A DNA stretch of 64,000 bases from Verrucomicrobiota bacterium. Its GTDB lineage: Bacteria; Verrucomicrobiota; Verrucomicrobiia; CAIQCK01. The position numbers and the translations under genes were made by a program. Location: the NCBI GenBank assembly GCA_016235595.1, contig JACRJX010000002.1:1-64000 (forward strand), written 5' to 3'. Of the stretch, positions 15,061-23,075 are shown one piece after another. Under the pieces are notes generated by a model, which was not told the DNA's origin, searched no databases, and saw only the letters and a list, made by a program, of their open reading frames with translations. Each line of letters opens with the position of its first letter. Positions within the stretch are counted from its first letter, which is position 1.

Positions 15061-15957
15061 ATGTTACTCAGCAAACAAGTCATCGACGAAGCGAGCGAAG
15101 GATTCCGACTGCTTTTCCAGCAGGGCCTCGACTCGGTTAAAGCCATGTGGCAGACGGCCGCGATGGAGTCACCATCCACCGGGGACAGCGAAACCTATGG
15201 ATGGCTCAAGAGCCTGCCGGGAATGCGCGAGTGGCTCGGCGATCGCGTGGTGAACAATCTCGCGGCGAGCGACTACAACATCAAGAACCGCGATTACGAG
15301 CTGACCGTGTCGGTGCCGCGCAACGCCTTCGAGGACGACAAGCTCGGCGTGTTTCGTGCGCCGTTTCTCGGACTGGGCGACAGCGTTGGCAGGAGTCCTG
15401 ACGAGCTGGTCTGGCCACACTTGCTGGCGGGCTTCACGACACTCTGTCACGACGGCAAGTATATGTTCGCCACGGATCATCCGAATGGCAAACAGACGGC
15501 ATGGTCCAACAAGGGCACCAAGAAGATCAGCCAGACGAACTTCGAGGCGGCTTACGTTGCCATGAGCACGCTGGTCAACGAGAACGGCAAGCCGCTGGCG
15601 ATCAAGCCGACGCACCTGTTCCACGGCCCCACCGATCGCAGCACGGTGTTCGCGATCGTCAAGAGCACCAAGCTCGACGATCTCACCGACAACCCGAACC
15701 TGAACCTCGTCGAGCCAGTGGAGATTCCTTGGTTTGCCGCCAGCCGCGCATGGTTCCTCGCGGACCTGAGCCGTCCATACCTGAAGCCGATCATCCTGCA
15801 ACGCCGCAAGGCGCCGCAGTTCGTGATGAAGAACTCCGTCACGGATGACAACGTCTTCTTCCAAAAGGAATTTATCTACGGCGCCGATGACCGCAAGGCC
15901 GTGGGTTGGTCGCTTCCGCAGCTCGCCTATGGAAGCACCGGCGTGGACGCCGCGTAG
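15061..15957 (+). CDS. Major head subunit, Mu gpT-like
   Basis: This 298-aa protein shows the gpT pattern: QTAAMESPSTGDSETYGWL (residues about 35-53), RDYELTVSVPRNAFEDDKLG, the loop KYMFATDHP, and a C-terminal region ending GADDRKAVGWSLPQLAYGS. It forms the capsid shell. Length and position match Mu T. The gene is preceded by an AAGGAAACC leader and followed by a strong terminator, consistent with the most highly expressed head gene ending a transcription unit. Confidence 0.9.
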   Translation: MLLSKQVIDEASEGFRLLFQQGLDSVKAMWQTAAMESPSTGDSETYGWLKSLPGMREWLGDRVVNNLAASDYNIKNRDYELTVSVPRNAFEDDKLGVFRAPFLGLGDSVGRSPDELVWPHLLAGFTTLCHDGKYMFATDHPNGKQTAWSNKGTKKISQTNFEAAYVAMSTLVNENGKPLAIKPTHLFHGPTDRSTVFAIVKSTKLDDLTDNPNLNLVEPVEIPWFAASRAWFLADLSRPYLKPIILQRRKAPQFVMKNSVTDDNVFFQKEFIYGADDRKAVGWSLPQLAYGSTGVDAA

Positions 15958-15993
15958 CGTTCTCCAGCGCGCCCGAAACGCGCAATGAGACCC

Positions 15994-16037
15994 GACCGGG
16001 CGCTCGTGAAGGTAGCTCCGAGCGCCCGGTCTTTTTT
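15994..16037 (+). terminator. Strong rho-independent terminator after the major head gene
   Basis: The stem GACCGGGCGCTCG (15994-16006) pairs perfectly with CGAGCGCCCGGTC (16019-16031) around a 12-base loop and is followed by six T (16032-16037). It sits 37 bases after the gpT stop and before the gp36-like gene, so it probably attenuates head-gene transcripts ahead of the tail genes. Confidence 0.9.
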
Positions 16038-16060
16038 GAATCAAACCCTGAACCGCAAAG

Positions 16061-16486
16061 ATGGACTACGTAACACAAGCTGACCTGGTCGGGTTGATTC
16101 CATCCGAGTTCATTCTTGAAGCTCTCGACGATGACGAGGACGGGGCCGCGGATGCCGACGCCTGGGCGGCTGTGCTCCTAGAGGTCCATGATGCGATCGA
16201 CAGCGTGCTCTCAGCCAGGCATTCCACGCCGTTCGTAGCTCCACTGCCGAAACTGGTGGCGCGAGCCGCGCGATATTTTGCGATCGAGCAACTCTACGGC
16301 CGCCGCCAGGTGCAGCCGCCAAAGCATCTCGCCGATGAAATCTCCGGACTGCACGCGCTGCTGCGCGCCGTCGCCCGCGGCGAAGCCCAACTCGGCGACG
16401 ATACCACCATCACATCCGGCAAGGGTGGCAAGGCAATCACCGAGGATGCGGGGACCCATCTCACCAACGGAGGGATGATCCTTTGA
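16061..16486 (+). CDS. DUF1320 / Mu gp36-like (gpJ) head-tail connector protein
   Basis: This 141-aa protein has the DUF1320 pattern: a YVTQADLVGLIPSEFI start, an acidic Asp/Glu stretch, and a helical core HDAIDSVLSARHSTPFV followed by RAARYFAIEQLYGRR. It is the first gene after the major head gene in Mu-like phages and is thought to join head and tail. The final TTTGA overlaps the next start by 4 bases. Confidence 0.8.
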   Translation: MDYVTQADLVGLIPSEFILEALDDDEDGAADADAWAAVLLEVHDAIDSVLSARHSTPFVAPLPKLVARAARYFAIEQLYGRRQVQPPKHLADEISGLHALLRAVARGEAQLGDDTTITSGKGGKAITEDAGTHLTNGGMIL

Positions 16487-17025
16487 GCGCCGCTGCCTTG
16501 ACGCCCGCCGACATGCTGGTCTCGCTGCGCGATGGTCTTGAAGCCTGGGCGACAGCGAACAAGGGCAAGGTCCAGATCGCCAGCGACCCGTTCCACGCGC
16601 TGGATCTGTTGCTCCAGTCGCCGATCGGCTTCCGCGTCGTCGTTTGGTGGGAAGGCGATGAACCGGCAACGGACATTCACCAGGCCGGCATCGTCGTCAA
16701 CAGGCTCAAGGTCTCCATCGGCTACGGCCGCGGCCTTGCCAAGGACCCCAGCGCGGGACTTGTCACGGGCCGATCGAGCCAGAAGCCGCTTTATGGATTG
16801 ATCAGCGAACTTCGATCCAAGGTTCGCGCCATTCAGTTTTCAGATCCAACCGATGAGATTAGCAGCGTCTGGGCCGCGTACAGGGGCACCACGGGAGTTG
16901 TCGTGCCAGAGGGCATTGCGATCGATGCCTACGACCTCAACTTCACTTTGGAATCCGTCATCGCCTACGAGTTGGAAACAAGCTCCAGCGAGGAATCTCC
17001 CAACAGCGGATCTTCCGAATCATGA
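16483..17025 (+). CDS. Hypothetical tail-terminator-position protein (180 aa)
   Basis: It starts at TTG 16483, overlapping the preceding TGA by 4 bases. The body (residues 1-165) is a mixed alpha/beta fold of the size and place of phage tail-terminator or head-tail joining proteins. The last 18 residues are Ser/Glu-rich (ETSSSEESPNSGSSES), the first of a series of Ser-rich tails in this operon. No domain hit is recognised by eye; the role is inferred from position. Confidence 0.6.
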   Translation: MSAAALTPADMLVSLRDGLEAWATANKGKVQIASDPFHALDLLLQSPIGFRVVVWWEGDEPATDIHQAGIVVNRLKVSIGYGRGLAKDPSAGLVTGRSSQKPLYGLISELRSKVRAIQFSDPTDEISSVWAAYRGTTGVVVPEGIAIDAYDLNFTLESVIAYELETSSSEESPNSGSSES

Positions 17026-17936
17026 ACGTGCCATCGGGAGTCTCCATCAAGGGCGACCAGCACACACACTGGGGCGCGGCGGCCACGTTCACCTGGACCA
17101 AGAGCGGCCAATCCCACGCGGCGCAGATCGTCAAGAACTGCCGCAAGCTATCCGACGGGGAAGAGACCACGGTCGGCGACAAGAACAGCAAGACGACTGA
17201 TCACATCCTCTTCGATGACCGCAAGGAAGCTGAAGTAGAAGTTTGCTGGCGCGACAACGAGGTCTATCCCGTGCGCCGCGATCTCGCCACGGTCGGAGGC
17301 ATCACCGGACTCGTCACCAAAGTCGAGGACACCTGGGAAGCAAAAGGAATGCGCGGCTGCCGCGTCACAGTGAAACGATTTGATGGTGTGGACTATGGCG
17401 CGGAGCCGACGAGTTCCGAGTCGAGTGAATCATCCCAATCCAGTCAGTCCTCACAGTCCAGTCAATCCAGCCGGTCTTCACAATCGAGCCAGTCCAGCCG
17501 GTCATCGCAATCATCCCAGTCGAGCCGCTCATCCCAGTCTTCACGATCGAGTCAATCGTCAGAATCGTCCCAGTCCAGCCAGTCATCGAGATCGAGTGAA
17601 TCAACGCAGGGAAATCCTTCCTCCTCTCTGGCTTCGTCTTCGATCCCGCCGGAATGGAAGGCCATCGAAGACGCTTATGGCCCGTCCACGGTGAACCCCG
17701 GTTCTGGCTATGAGGTGGGCGATATATTGGCGGTGATCGGCGGGACCTACAGCGAACGCGCATATCTTTACGTGTTCGATGTTGGGGCTGGCGGATACAT
17801 CCAGGGGATCGGCGCGGGGCAGTCGCTTGAAGCCACGGAATCAGGCCGGTACAGCGAAATTCCATCCAACAATGTGGAAGTCGAAGGCGGAACAGGTAAC
17901 GGGGCAACCTTCTTCCTTTCATGGCAGCAAATCTAA
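17022..17936 (+). CDS. Tail-tube-like protein with Ser-rich linker and C-terminal display module
   Basis: Residues 1-125 are nearly identical in plan to the next gene: VSIKGDQHTHWG, QIVKNCRKL, HILFDDRKEAEVEV, RRDLATVGGI and a WEAKGMRGCRVTV closing strand. Then about 65 residues of SSQ/SSR repeats (about 126-195). Last comes a separate domain (about 207-304) with YEVGDILAVIGGTYSE and GGTGNGATFFLSW, a small beta module seen on phage tail proteins. The N-domain is probably the tail-tube subunit and the rest decorates the tail. It overlaps the previous stop by 4 bases. Confidence 0.65.
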   Translation: MNVPSGVSIKGDQHTHWGAAATFTWTKSGQSHAAQIVKNCRKLSDGEETTVGDKNSKTTDHILFDDRKEAEVEVCWRDNEVYPVRRDLATVGGITGLVTKVEDTWEAKGMRGCRVTVKRFDGVDYGAEPTSSESSESSQSSQSSQSSQSSRSSQSSQSSRSSQSSQSSRSSQSSRSSQSSESSQSSQSSRSSESTQGNPSSSLASSSIPPEWKAIEDAYGPSTVNPGSGYEVGDILAVIGGTYSERAYLYVFDVGAGGYIQGIGAGQSLEATESGRYSEIPSNNVEVEGGTGNGATFFLSWQQI

Positions 17937-17948
17937 CGGAGACAAAAC

Positions 17949-18374
17949 ATGAGCATAACTGGAGTCACAATCAAGGGCGATCAGACCACGTCGTGGGGAG
18001 CCGCGTCCAAGTTCACATGGACCAAGGGCGGCCAATCCTACACGGCGCAGATCGTCAAGAACTGCCGCAAAACCGTGGATGGTGAGAAGTTCAACCAGCC
18101 AGGTTCTGTCGGCAATACCGTCAACCACGTCCTCTTCGACGACCGCAACGAAGCGGAAGTCGAGGTCGTCTATCGCAGCACGGAGGTCTATCCGGCGCGG
18201 CGTGACCTGGCGACGGTCGGCGGCGTAGCCGGCATCGTGGAGAAGGTCGAGGACACTTGGGAATCGAAGGGTATGCGCGGCTGTCGCGTGACCGTCTCGA
18301 AATACGATTCGGTTGACTACAGCACCACGGTGAGCAGCGAGTCCAGCGAGAGCAGCGACAGCAGCGCCTCCTAA
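17949..18374 (+). CDS. Tail-tube-like protein, paralogue of the preceding gene
   Basis: This 141-aa protein is aligned along its length with residues 1-125 of the upstream gene (VTIKGDQTTSWG, QIVKNCRK, HVLFDDRNEAEVEV, ARRDLATVGGV, WESKGMRGCRVTV). It ends in a short SSESSESSDSSAS tail instead of the long SSQ linker. A simple tube subunit beside a longer decorated copy recalls phages that make one tube protein in two forms, for example lambda gpV-like plus a read-through version. Start ATG 17949 has a GGAGACAAAAC leader. Confidence 0.7.
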   Translation: MSITGVTIKGDQTTSWGAASKFTWTKGGQSYTAQIVKNCRKTVDGEKFNQPGSVGNTVNHVLFDDRNEAEVEVVYRSTEVYPARRDLATVGGVAGIVEKVEDTWESKGMRGCRVTVSKYDSVDYSTTVSSESSESSDSSAS

Positions 18375-18451
18375 ACCTTGCGCCGTGGCCATCGCGCGCC
18401 GTGCGGCGGTTTCTGAACGCCGCACGAGCGCGCCGCAACAACATCGCTACC

Positions 18452-18994
18452 ATGAAAAAAGGAAAACCAGATACAACGGTCGCCGGCGGTTTCACGCCGT
18501 CCGAGGCCGCGGCTCTCCACCAAGCCGCGAGCAATACCGACAGGACGCCCTCCGCCGTGCTTGCCGCATTCTGCCCGCCAGTCACTGAAGCCGGCGGACT
18601 GAAACTCGTCCCCTACAGCGCGCAGCAGCGGATCATCCTGGAGGCGACGCAGTCGCCGTTCTTGAAGCCGGACGCCGCCACCAACGCCCAGATCACAGTG
18701 AGCGAGACATGCTTCGCCATCTGGGTGCTCAGCCAGTCCGGCGAGCAACTGCGCGCGGAACAACGCGCTGCCAATCAAGAGCGGCTGAACGCGGCGCTGA
18801 ACGCCATCTCCGAACATCTTCCGGGTCATGCCGAAGGTCTCGCGGCTGTTCGTCGGCAACTCTGCGCGCACCTCGCGGCATCGTGCGTGACCGTGATCAC
18901 GCCGGGCCTGGGATCGAGTCAACCAGGAGATCCCGACCCTTTGGCGAGCAGCCGCGGCCCGGATCAGGCTGCGGCTGGCTCCTCAGTCTCATAG
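18452..18994 (+). CDS. Tail assembly chaperone, short form (G-like)
   Basis: ATG 18452 has AAC/ATCGCTACC before it; the protein is 180 aa. An in-frame ATG further up would start in low-complexity sequence. It has a helical body without named motifs, but it lies between the tube and tape measure genes, where dsDNA tailed phages encode a pair of chaperones in overlapping frames. Near the 3' end is a canonical slippery heptamer C CCT TTG (18937-18943) correctly phased in this frame. The stop TAG is at 18992-18994. Confidence 0.65.
   Translation: MKKGKPDTTVAGGFTPSEAAALHQAASNTDRTPSAVLAAFCPPVTEAGGLKLVPYSAQQRIILEATQSPFLKPDAATNAQITVSETCFAIWVLSQSGEQLRAEQRAANQERLNAALNAISEHLPGHAEGLAAVRRQLCAHLAASCVTVITPGLGSSQPGDPDPLASSRGPDQAAAGSSVS
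18937..18943 (+). promoter_or_regulatory. Programmed -1 frameshift site C CCT TTG
   Basis: In the short chaperone frame the codons are GAC CCT TTG, giving the pattern X XXY YYZ with X=C, Y=T, Z=G. A slip by -1 would continue as GGC GAG CAG in the -1 frame, which stays open to 19170. The location matches the conserved frameshift of tail chaperones. Confidence 0.55.
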
Positions 18995-19170
18995 GCGTGC
19001 TCGCTGGAGAATACGGATGGTCACTCGAATACATCCTGGACATGCCGCTGGCGCAGGCGTTCGCGATGTTCACCATCGCCGCGATACGCAACGGCCAGCA
19101 TCCATCGGGGCCGAGTTACGAAATGCAGGACATCATTCGCGATGTCGAAGCCGCCGGGAGACATAGCTAA
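18943..19170 (+). CDS. Tail assembly chaperone, T-part reached by -1 frameshift
   Basis: In the -1 frame, sequence continues past the short form's stop as WLLSLIGVLAGEYGWSLEYILDMPLAQAF and a further 45 residues. The block GWSLEYILDMPLAQAF is typical of the T extension of phage tail chaperones. The joined G-T product would be about 239 aa. An alternative start is GTG at 18997, three bases after the short form's stop. The chaperone extension is recognised; how it is expressed is inference. The stop is followed six bases later by the tape measure start. Confidence 0.6.
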   Translation, partial: GEQPRPGSGCGWLLSLIGVLAGEYGWSLEYILDMPLAQAFAMFTIAAIRNGQHPSGPSYEMQDIIRDVEAAGRHS

Positions 19171-19176
19171 ACCACC

Positions 19177-20868
19177 ATGCCGAGCGATGTCCAATACACG
19201 ATCGCAGCCGACGCCTCCAGATTCCTCGGAGGGTTTCAGGCCGCGAACACCGCGCTCGGCCAGGGCGTCGGTTTCATCCAGCGCCACGCCGCCGCGCTGG
19301 CCTCGCTCGCCGGCGTCTCCATCTCAGTCGCCGGGATGCTCAACGGATTCAAGGCCGCCCTCGACATGGGCGGCACGCTCAGCGACCTGAGCGCGCGAAC
19401 CGGGCAGAGCGTGAAAGACCTGGTCATCCTGCGCCAGGCATTCGAGAACGCCGGCGTCGGCGCGGACAGTGTGGGTCCCACCATCAACCTGATGCAGAAG
19501 GCATTGGCCGGCATCAGCGAAGAGGGCGAGCCGACCAATAAAATCTTCGAGCGCCTCGGCCTCAATATGGCCGAGCTGAAGTCCAGCAGCGCCGTGGATG
19601 CGCTTCAAACCATCTCCGACAAGATCAGCGCCCTGCCGACGGCCGCCGAGCGCGCGGAAGCGGCGATGAAGATATTCGGACGCACTGGCGGATCGATGTT
19701 GGCGCTCCTGGGCGACAAGGGCGCACTCGGCGACGCCGCCACGATGGTCGGCGGCCAGGCGGAGATCCTCGCCCGCAACGCCGCCATCTTCGATCGCGCC
19801 TCGGACATCCTTAATGCCAGCGGCGTGAAACTGAAGGGCTTCTTCGTCGGCCTGGCGGACAAACTCACACCGCAACTGGCCCCGCTCCTGGAGATGTTCA
19901 ACAAGATGGATTTTTCCTCATGGGGACAAAGGATCGGCGACGCCATCAACACGGGCATCGCCGCGTTCAAGTCCGGTGAGCTGGTCGCGCTGTTGAGCGC
20001 GGCGTTTGACCTGGTCGGGATGCGACTGGTCAACACCATCTCCAACGCGATCCAGATGGGCGCTGAATTTTCGGTGCCCGTTCTCGCGGGTCTTCTTTCT
20101 GCTGCGGTGAAAGTTGGATTCAGCGGAAATTTCTGGGAGGGCCTTGCGTTCGGCATCGAAGGATTCGTGGCCAAGTTTTTGGCTGCGATGGTTCCGGTCA
20201 CTGACTTTTTATTCGATTCGTTCGTCAAGGCCGCGGGCGCCGCCGCGGCGCTGATGGAGTTGGCTGCTTCAAAATGGAAGGGCACGGAGTTCAAGGGCGA
20301 ATCGTGGTCCACGATGGACAAGGTGCTTGCGAATAGTCGCGCATCGAGCGCCGACGCCAAAACCAGATTCCAAGCCCTTGGCGGCGAAGATGTGCGCGAG
20401 TCTGGGAAAAATCTGGCGGCGGCATTGCGCGCGGCCATTCCAGAAATTATGTCGGGCATTCGAGAAGGAATGGCCAATGCCGAAGCTTCGATAGGTTCGG
20501 CGGACATCTATGGCGCGCTGGACCTGTCGGTGGCCCAAGCGAGCCTTGAGGAAATCTTCAACAGGTTTGCAGGTTCAGGTTCCACGACAGGCGAAGGCAA
20601 AAAGCCGGGCGAAACCGCCGGAGCCGGCGAGGGTGCAGGTGGCAAAACCGCTCCAAAGATCGAGGCTGACCGGCTGATGAAGATCGGCGGGTTCATTGGC
20701 GGCAGTTCGCCCGCCGGACTCGATTACTCGCGCCGCACCGCCGACAGCACCACCAAAAGCGCGGACGCGGCCAGGGACATGATTGAGCAATTGGAAAGCA
20801 TGGTGGACCTGCTCGGCGATCTGCTCGACAAGGACTGGACCGTTGAAGTCGAGGATGGCCTCACATGA
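19177..20868 (+). CDS. Tail tape-measure protein
   Basis: This 563-aa protein has a tape-measure layout: an N-terminal amphipathic region, a Gly/Ala-rich hydrophobic stretch ALASLAGVSISVAGML, then alternating LSARTGQSVKDLVILRQAF, GGSMLALLGD and long helices. Hydrophobic segments around 280-350 could be the membrane-penetrating part. It sets tail length and is ejected with DNA. 563 aa predicts a short tail, about 80 nm by the usual 1.5 A per residue. No baseplate genes with Mu's contractile components are seen, so a siphovirus-type tail is likely. It starts seven bases after the chaperone. Confidence 0.8.
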   Translation: MPSDVQYTIAADASRFLGGFQAANTALGQGVGFIQRHAAALASLAGVSISVAGMLNGFKAALDMGGTLSDLSARTGQSVKDLVILRQAFENAGVGADSVGPTINLMQKALAGISEEGEPTNKIFERLGLNMAELKSSSAVDALQTISDKISALPTAAERAEAAMKIFGRTGGSMLALLGDKGALGDAATMVGGQAEILARNAAIFDRASDILNASGVKLKGFFVGLADKLTPQLAPLLEMFNKMDFSSWGQRIGDAINTGIAAFKSGELVALLSAAFDLVGMRLVNTISNAIQMGAEFSVPVLAGLLSAAVKVGFSGNFWEGLAFGIEGFVAKFLAAMVPVTDFLFDSFVKAAGAAAALMELAASKWKGTEFKGESWSTMDKVLANSRASSADAKTRFQALGGEDVRESGKNLAAALRAAIPEIMSGIREGMANAEASIGSADIYGALDLSVAQASLEEIFNRFAGSGSTTGEGKKPGETAGAGEGAGGKTAPKIEADRLMKIGGFIGGSSPAGLDYSRRTADSTTKSADAARDMIEQLESMVDLLGDLLDKDWTVEVEDGLT

Positions 20869-21677
20869 GCGCAGATACCACCATCCGCGGCACGGGGCAG
20901 ATCCAGGAGGATGATCAATCGCCGAAGTTCTCCTTCAAATCCGCAAAGGACACTTGCACGCGCACGTTTCGGTGCGCCGTTTACGCGACGCTCGAAGCCG
21001 TGGTGCCGGAGGTTGGCGCTTCGATGTCTTCCGTCGAGGCCACGTTCACAAACGCCCGCAGCGTCAAGACGGAGTTGAAGAGTGGCTTCGTCGTCACCGA
21101 CCGCGATCTCCAGCCCGAGAAGGGCGGCAAAGGCGTGCTGACCGTCACATTCGAGCGCAGCGGCGGCACCAGCATCTACTCCTACCCGGACGAATCCAAT
21201 GTGTCGTCATCGGCGGTTAGCTCCGATCCCACGCCGCCGACTGAATACGGTTGCGAATGGACGGAAGTCTCGAAGCCGATCGAACAGAATCCATATTTTG
21301 CAACCATCGCGACTGATGATGCTCTTCTGGCGCTGGTGGAAGATGCTCTCAACGAGCGCGACGCGGCCAAGCGAGCTGCACTTCTCGACAAGATCGCGGC
21401 GGGTGATGCGCTGGGCACGGCGCTCTACGAGAAGAAACGCAAGGGCGAAACCCACTACACCATTTACGCGCCGGTCGCGGAGAAAATCTCTTATTCCGAC
21501 TCCGATCCGGGCACCAACGGGTGCGGACAGATCGAGGCGCCACCAGCCGAGATCGGCGCTCCTGGAACTTACTCATATCGAAAGACTGCGGACAAGAAAC
21601 ATTGGAACGGCACACGATGGCAGCGCACTGAACAGTGGACCGGCGCGGATGTCTGGGATTCCGACCTCTATGACTGA
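20865..21677 (+). CDS. Hypothetical phage tail-region protein (270 aa)
   Basis: The ATG overlaps the tape-measure stop by 4 bases. The first 100 residues are beta-rich (FTNARSVKTELKSGFVVTDRDL) and a Ser/Pro linker DESNVSSSAVSSDPTPP follows. The second half is mixed with repeated Lys/Asp and ends KHWNGTRWQRTEQWTG. It is positioned where distal-tail proteins are encoded, but I see no match to a named family. Confidence 0.6.
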   Translation: MSADTTIRGTGQIQEDDQSPKFSFKSAKDTCTRTFRCAVYATLEAVVPEVGASMSSVEATFTNARSVKTELKSGFVVTDRDLQPEKGGKGVLTVTFERSGGTSIYSYPDESNVSSSAVSSDPTPPTEYGCEWTEVSKPIEQNPYFATIATDDALLALVEDALNERDAAKRAALLDKIAAGDALGTALYEKKRKGETHYTIYAPVAEKISYSDSDPGTNGCGQIEAPPAEIGAPGTYSYRKTADKKHWNGTRWQRTEQWTGADVWDSDLYD

Positions 21678-21686
21678 TCTCAGAGC

Positions 21687-23075
21687 ATGAGACTCCCAAA
21701 CCCAAAGAACACAGGGGACCGCATCTCCCACGGAGAATGGAACGATGTGCTGGCCCATGCCAGATCCAACGCCATCGTCAACTCGCCTGACATTGTCGCC
21801 GCGCATGGCGCGGGTGGGACTTCCTTGTTCCTGACGAAACGCCCCAGCCTGACTTCGATCATCAAGGTCCTTCACCAGTTCGAGATTTATCAATCTCCAG
21901 ACAATGAGCTGGTGGACGCCCCTGAAGATTGGCGCACGTTCAAGGTCCACACCGGCCGCGTGAGCTGCAAGACGCCCGATAACGATGATGCCAGCGAAGA
22001 GCCGCTTAGCGTTGTGGTGCCGGCGAGCACGGAGAAATACTATTGGTGGGCGGAATGCCAGGTGAAGGTCTCCGACAGCGGAGATGCGTTGATCGAACCC
22101 ATCGTCACTGAAGTCACCATCAAGCACGCCACCGATCCTACCACCGAAGGCTGGACGGATTTTCCCGACCAGACGCTCGGGACTGGCGACACCTTTACCG
22201 TGCGGGTGATCATTGGCTCCGTCAAAACCGGCAGTGAAACAGCATCCGCGGACGATTTTCGGAAGGTAGAATACGACCAGAATGTCCGGAGTCACCTGAC
22301 GGTCGGGTTTGTGGTGGACCATGTGGCATTCCTGGGCGGGACGACGTTGAAGGTGTGGAAAAAGATCATCGTCTTTGGACCGGATGACTACGTCGAGTGC
22401 CCCGAGGAAAAACAGTTGAGCAGCGCGGAAACGTCGTCGGCAGTATCTCTATCTTCGCCTAGAAGCAGCCAACTGCCGAGCCAGCCACAAACTGAACAGA
22501 GTCTGATCAGTTCCAGTCGTTCTTCGCTGACAAGCTCCAGGTCTTCTTCGCACAGTTCATCAGTATCCAGTTCGGAATCCCAAAGCTCGAACCCCTATTC
22601 AGATTTTTCAATATATGAATCAATCAAGACAGCCATTGTTCCTTTCCGGACACCACGCGGAGCGAAGAAATATGTCGGCTTATTCTGCACCGAAATGCCG
22701 GACGCTCGTTTCGAGGACATCGTCGTGGTGAAGGTTGGCCGTCGCCGGCTGGTTCGCCGCAAACTCGACAGGACCTTCCATCAGGTTTGCGAGCCGAGAT
22801 CCATTGTCATCAGCTCTGTCGTGGCATCGCATCCAGTCACGATCGGCGCTCGCATCGAACGCGGCCAGGTCGTGGTGGAGTGCGCAACACGTCCACTCCG
22901 CAGCCTGGTGGTCACTGTGCGCCTAACGGGCATCCGGCGCGGATTCGCAGGTCGCCGGTTCCAACAGTTCACGCGCAAGCAAATGCTGTCCAATAACCAG
23001 TTCTACGCCAATGCGCATAAGCCTGCGGCGCCGCTTGTCATCGAGACAGGGTTCATCACTGGACGCAAATCGTGA
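21687..23075 (+). CDS. Hypothetical phage tail-region protein with long Ser-rich linker (462 aa)
   Basis: Residues 1-240 are beta-rich with several conserved-looking acidic loops. A 60-residue Ser-rich linker (SSAETSSAVSLSSPRSSQ and further SSRS runs, about 250-305) follows, and then a C-terminal domain of basic, strand-rich character (VVVKVGRRRLVRRKL). The layout recalls tail-tip or adhesin-like proteins with a flexible neck, but no family is recognised. It overlaps the next start by GTGA. Confidence 0.6.
   Translation: MRLPNPKNTGDRISHGEWNDVLAHARSNAIVNSPDIVAAHGAGGTSLFLTKRPSLTSIIKVLHQFEIYQSPDNELVDAPEDWRTFKVHTGRVSCKTPDNDDASEEPLSVVVPASTEKYYWWAECQVKVSDSGDALIEPIVTEVTIKHATDPTTEGWTDFPDQTLGTGDTFTVRVIIGSVKTGSETASADDFRKVEYDQNVRSHLTVGFVVDHVAFLGGTTLKVWKKIIVFGPDDYVECPEEKQLSSAETSSAVSLSSPRSSQLPSQPQTEQSLISSSRSSLTSSRSSSHSSSVSSSESQSSNPYSDFSIYESIKTAIVPFRTPRGAKKYVGLFCTEMPDARFEDIVVVKVGRRRLVRRKLDRTFHQVCEPRSIVISSVVASHPVTIGARIERGQVVVECATRPLRSLVVTVRLTGIRRGFAGRRFQQFTRKQMLSNNQFYANAHKPAAPLVIETGFITGRKS

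Noticed and set aside
17410..17600. SSQ tract as a DNA tandem repeat element
   Set aside because: The nine-base period comes from the protein repeat with varied serine codons; the DNA units are not identical enough for a separate repeat feature.
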